A DNA stretch of 64,000 nucleotides, from positions 1,116,001-1,180,000 of the forward strand of contig NZ_JABVZR010000002.1 in assembly GCF_017163935.1 (NCBI RefSeq), in the 5' to 3' direction. A model generated the notes under the pieces. It searched no databases. It worked only from the letters and a program-made list of their open reading frames with translations, and was not told the DNA's origin. This stretch comes from Novosphingobium terrae (GTDB lineage: Bacteria > Pseudomonadota > Alphaproteobacteria > Sphingomonadales > Sphingomonadaceae). The position numbers and the translations under genes were made by a program. Shown here in pieces: positions 61,788 through 64,000 of this stretch (position 1 is its first letter; each line of letters begins with the position of its first letter).

Positions 61788-62570
61788 TCATCCCCAGCGG
61801 TTGATTTCCGGCCCCGGTGCCCAGACGCCGCGCGGATCGCCCTGATGCTGCGCCAGAGCCTCCGAAACGCTGGGCCGCGCACGGACCCGGGCCAGCCAGG
61901 CCGCCGTCAGCGGCTTGCCCGCGAAGGCTTCGGGCAGGATCGGCTCCATCCCGGCCAGCCAGGCATAGGTTTCGAAATCGGCGATCGTCAGCGCGCCCAT
62001 CAGCCAGTCGCGGCCATCGGCCAGCTTGGTCTCGCAGCGCTCGACCGCCTGGGCGACCTTGACGCGGCTGTCCTCGACCTGTGCGGCATCGACCGCGCCA
62101 TCGCGCAGCACCTGCCAGCGGGCGCGCAGATCGGCGCTGGCGATGCGGTCCGTCATCGCGTCAAACGCCCCATCATCCATTGCTGCCAACACCGGGCGCG
62201 AAGTGTCCAGATTGCCGAGCAGCGCCGCCGCCGGCGACAGGCGCTCGGTGATCTGACGGCACCACATCATCATTTCCCAGTGCTGGTAAGGGTCACTGGG
62301 CTGAAGCGAGGAAACATCCGACAGCTCATCGAGGAACTGGGCGAGGAAGACCGATTCCGTCATCGCCTCGCCGTCCACCACCAGCACGGGGCCCTCGCCC
62401 TCGATCCCCATGTCGCGCGCCAGCGGCTCGCTCACGCCGGGCAGGCCATGGCGCTCACCCGCGAGCAGGTCGATCGGGCGGCGCTCCGCGGCGATCCCCG
62501 TTTCGCCCAGAGCCGCCAACACCGCCAGCGACGGCCCATTGGGCGCGCCGTGATACAACACCATCGCCAT
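61788..62570 (-). CDS. Glutathione S-transferase, divergent; possible BaeAB-type etherase subunit
   Basis: A 260-residue GST-like protein. The N-terminal thioredoxin fold is recognisable: MVLYHGAPNGPSLAVLAALG, LVVDGEAMTESVFLAQFLDEL; the C-terminal helical domain contains LADGRDWLMGALTIADFETYAWL. The start overlaps the stop of the preceding GST by one base (TGATG), so both are made together. Novosphingobium has a heterodimeric beta-etherase, BaeAB, encoded by adjacent GST genes; this pair may be the same or an analogous heterodimer. A typical catalytic Ser/Cys near the N-terminus is not obvious (APNGPS). Function is inferred from context. Confidence 0.65.
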   Translation of the reverse strand: MAMVLYHGAPNGPSLAVLAALGETGIAAERRPIDLLAGERHGLPGVSEPLARDMGIEGEGPVLVVDGEAMTESVFLAQFLDELSDVSSLQPSDPYQHWEMMMWCRQITERLSPAAALLGNLDTSRPVLAAMDDGAFDAMTDRIASADLRARWQVLRDGAVDAAQVEDSRVKVAQAVERCETKLADGRDWLMGALTIADFETYAWLAGMEPILPEAFAGKPLTAAWLARVRARPSVSEALAQHQGDPRGVWAPGPEINRWG

Positions 62571-63337
62571 CAGATCCGCTCCTGCTCAAGAATGGAGACA
62601 CGTTTCACCATATCGGTGCGGCCCAGCGCCCAGCAGGCCTTGACCGCCGGACGGGCATAGATCGCCCGCAACCAGCGCAGCAGGTTCGGGGTCTTCTGAT
62701 CGTTGGACAGATGCGGCTGCGACAGCGGAATGGCATAGGCCAGATTGAACCCGTTGATATCGGCCAGGCTGTAGTCATCGCTGCCCAGCCATTCGCGCTT
62801 GCCCAGCTCCGCCTCCAGCAGTTCGATGCCCAGCGCCACACGGCGCTGGCTTTCGGCCATTTCCGCCTCGGAGAAGGTGCCATGGATCGCCTTGCGCCAT
62901 GATACGCGCCGTTCGGGCAGGGGAATGCGCTCGATGGCGGCTTCCAGCTCCGCCGGATCGCGCTGGCGCACCATCGGGCCGACAAAGACGCTCCAGCCGA
63001 TCATGGAGAAGCTGGGGGCCAGCCACTGGTCCATGAATTTCATCCACCAGCGCACCCGCCAGCGATCACGGGCATCCTCGGGCATCAGGGCCGGGCCGCT
63101 GAATTCCTCATTCACATATTCCATGATCGCCGTGCTTTCGACCAGCACCCGGCTGCCATGAGTCATCGCCGGGATGGTGCCCTGCGGGTTGATCGCCAGA
63201 TACTCCGGGCGATGCTGGTCGAAGCGGAGCATGTCGATGTAATGGCTGTCGAAGGCGACGCCCTTTTCCATCAGCGCCAGCATCGGTTTTCCCGAATTGG
63301 CGTTGGGCTCCCAGTGGTAAAGTGTCACATCAGCCAT
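62570..63337 (-). CDS. LigF-like glutathione S-transferase; possible BaeAB-type etherase subunit
   Basis: A 255-residue GST related to LigF. Seen: VTLYHWEPNANSGKPMLALM (compare LYSFGPGANSLKP of LigF), EYLAINPQGTIPAMTHG, ESTAIMEYVNEEFSGP, WMKFMDQWLAPSFSMIGWSVFV, and YSLADINGFNLAYAIPLSQ. It likely conjugates glutathione to an aryl-ether-type substrate. Encoded after a strong stem-loop that follows the TonB receptor gene, and coupled to the second GST. The BaeAB-like heterodimer idea rests on gene arrangement only. Confidence 0.75.
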   Translation of the reverse strand: MADVTLYHWEPNANSGKPMLALMEKGVAFDSHYIDMLRFDQHRPEYLAINPQGTIPAMTHGSRVLVESTAIMEYVNEEFSGPALMPEDARDRWRVRWWMKFMDQWLAPSFSMIGWSVFVGPMVRQRDPAELEAAIERIPLPERRVSWRKAIHGTFSEAEMAESQRRVALGIELLEAELGKREWLGSDDYSLADINGFNLAYAIPLSQPHLSNDQKTPNLLRWLRAIYARPAVKACWALGRTDMVKRVSILEQERI

Positions 63338-63370
63338 CCGGCCTGTCTCCCTTCGAATGGTCGGTTCCGC

Positions 63371-63404
63371 CTGTCGGCCCCGGTCGTTGGACCGGCACCG
63401 ACAG
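63371..63404 (-). other. Long stem-loop between TonB receptor and GST genes
   Basis: CTGTCGG (63371-63377) and CCGACAG (63398-63404) pair perfectly, and an inner CCGGTC/GACCGG stem with a four-base loop completes the hairpin. No T-run is seen. It may reduce transcription from the receptor gene into the enzyme genes, or stabilise the mRNA. Confidence 0.6.
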
Positions 63405-63413
63405 CATGACGGA

Positions 63414-64000
63414 TCAGAAGTGCTTCTGGATGCTCAAAGCCACCTCGCGCGGGCGGCCCACGGTGCTGTATCCCGTCCCTGCGGAGGCATAGACAGCGGT
63501 GAAGCGCAGCGGCAGCAGATAGTATTTGTTGAAAAGATTCTGCACCTCGAAGGAAATCGCCAGATCCTGCTTCTGGTTCTTCCAGGTCAGGCGGGCATTT
63601 CCCAGCGCATAGGGCGGGTTGTAGTCGACCGGCGATGTGGCGGTCAGGCGCCCGATGTTCTGCTTGTCGACATAGGACATATCGAAGCGCGGTGTGATCG
63701 AGCCATTGGACCCCAGATCGGCGCGATACTGGATGCCGAAGCTGCCTCGCCAGTTGGGCGTGGTGATCGGGTCGCCGATCTGGATGCTGCCGCCCACCAC
63801 ATTGCTGATGCGATCCCAGGCACCGCTGATCCAGCTGAGCGAACCATCGATGTCGAGGCCACGCACCGGGGTGGCGCTCAGCTCTGCTTCAAGCCCGTAC
63901 ATATGGCCGTCGCCGGCATTCTGCACCGCCGCGCAGGTGTTGGTGTCCGTGCCGACCGGCACCTGATCCAGGACCGAGCAATCCGCGATGGGAAGCTGGA
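63414..64000 (-). CDS. TonB-dependent receptor, C-terminal part
   Basis: The last ~195 residues of an outer-membrane receptor; the frame is open to the right edge. Seen: HMYGLEAELSATPVRGLDID, SLSWISGAWDRISNVV, FDMSYVDKQNIGRLTATSPV, LTWKNQKQDLAISFEVQNLF then NKYYLLP, and the terminal REVALSIQKHF with C-terminal Phe for barrel assembly. These are normal last beta-strands of TonB receptors in sphingomonads, which take up lignin-derived aromatics among others. It probably imports the substrate for the downstream enzymes. The plug and TonB box are outside the window. Confidence 0.88.
   Translation of the reverse strand, partial: QLPIADCSVLDQVPVGTDTNTCAAVQNAGDGHMYGLEAELSATPVRGLDIDGSLSWISGAWDRISNVVGGSIQIGDPITTPNWRGSFGIQYRADLGSNGSITPRFDMSYVDKQNIGRLTATSPVDYNPPYALGNARLTWKNQKQDLAISFEVQNLFNKYYLLPLRFTAVYASAGTGYSTVGRPREVALSIQKHF

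Overview
The window looks like chromosomal DNA of a GC-rich alphaproteobacterium of the Sphingomonadales, most likely Novosphingobium or a close relative. The signs are glutathione S-transferases of the LigF/LigG lignin-etherase type, a lignostilbene-dioxygenase-type carotenoid oxygenase, a TonB-dependent receptor, LigD-like dehydrogenases, and frequent overlapping ATGA/GTGA gene junctions. This assignment is inferred from protein families only. All statements of relatedness come from reading motifs and recalling families; no search was run.

Left part, 1-19 kb, surface and adhesion: the N-terminus of a PAS-GGDEF protein, a frameshifted GT39-like membrane glycosyltransferase next to a fragment of a GtrB-like glycosyltransferase, an alpha/beta-hydrolase-TPR protein, a two-partner secretion pair (TpsB at 10.5-12.2 kb, a 2027-residue TpsA at 4.4-10.5 kb with six 249-bp tandem repeats), an IMPACT/YigZ-family protein and a 1906-residue autotransporter.

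Middle part, 19-33.8 kb: housekeeping-like genes (PHB-depolymerase-type esterase, APC permease, phospholipase-D-family protein, HD hydrolase, DUF4031), then an accessory island at about 24.8-32.3 kb. The island holds an internally deleted IS256-type element with a 36-bp perfect palindrome, a 3'-5' exoribonuclease, a MNT-HEPN fusion, a protein with two sigma-region-4-like helix-turn-helix units, an ardC antirestriction gene split by a full-length group II intron, and an AlpA-type regulator. No integrase is visible. An acyltransferase-3 gene follows.

Right part, 33.8-64 kb: about 30 kb of catabolic genes in divergent operons under LacI, MarR and XRE-type regulators. Together they form a candidate lignin-dimer supercluster. 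LigD-like C-alpha dehydrogenases (three), a LigF-type beta-etherase, a LigG-type glutathione lyase, a Nu-class GST and two further coupled GSTs cover beta-aryl ether cleavage. A PQQ-quinohemoprotein dehydrogenase and two aldehyde dehydrogenases could oxidise the side chain to a beta-keto acid. A beta-keto acid cleavage enzyme and a hotdog thioesterase could then yield an aryl-CoA and the free aromatic acid. A lignostilbene-type dioxygenase with two SnoaL/NTF2-like proteins suggests a parallel route for beta-1 (diarylpropane) dimers. Three MFS transporters and a TonB receptor would handle uptake. The order of steps is inference; the gene families are visible in the sequence.
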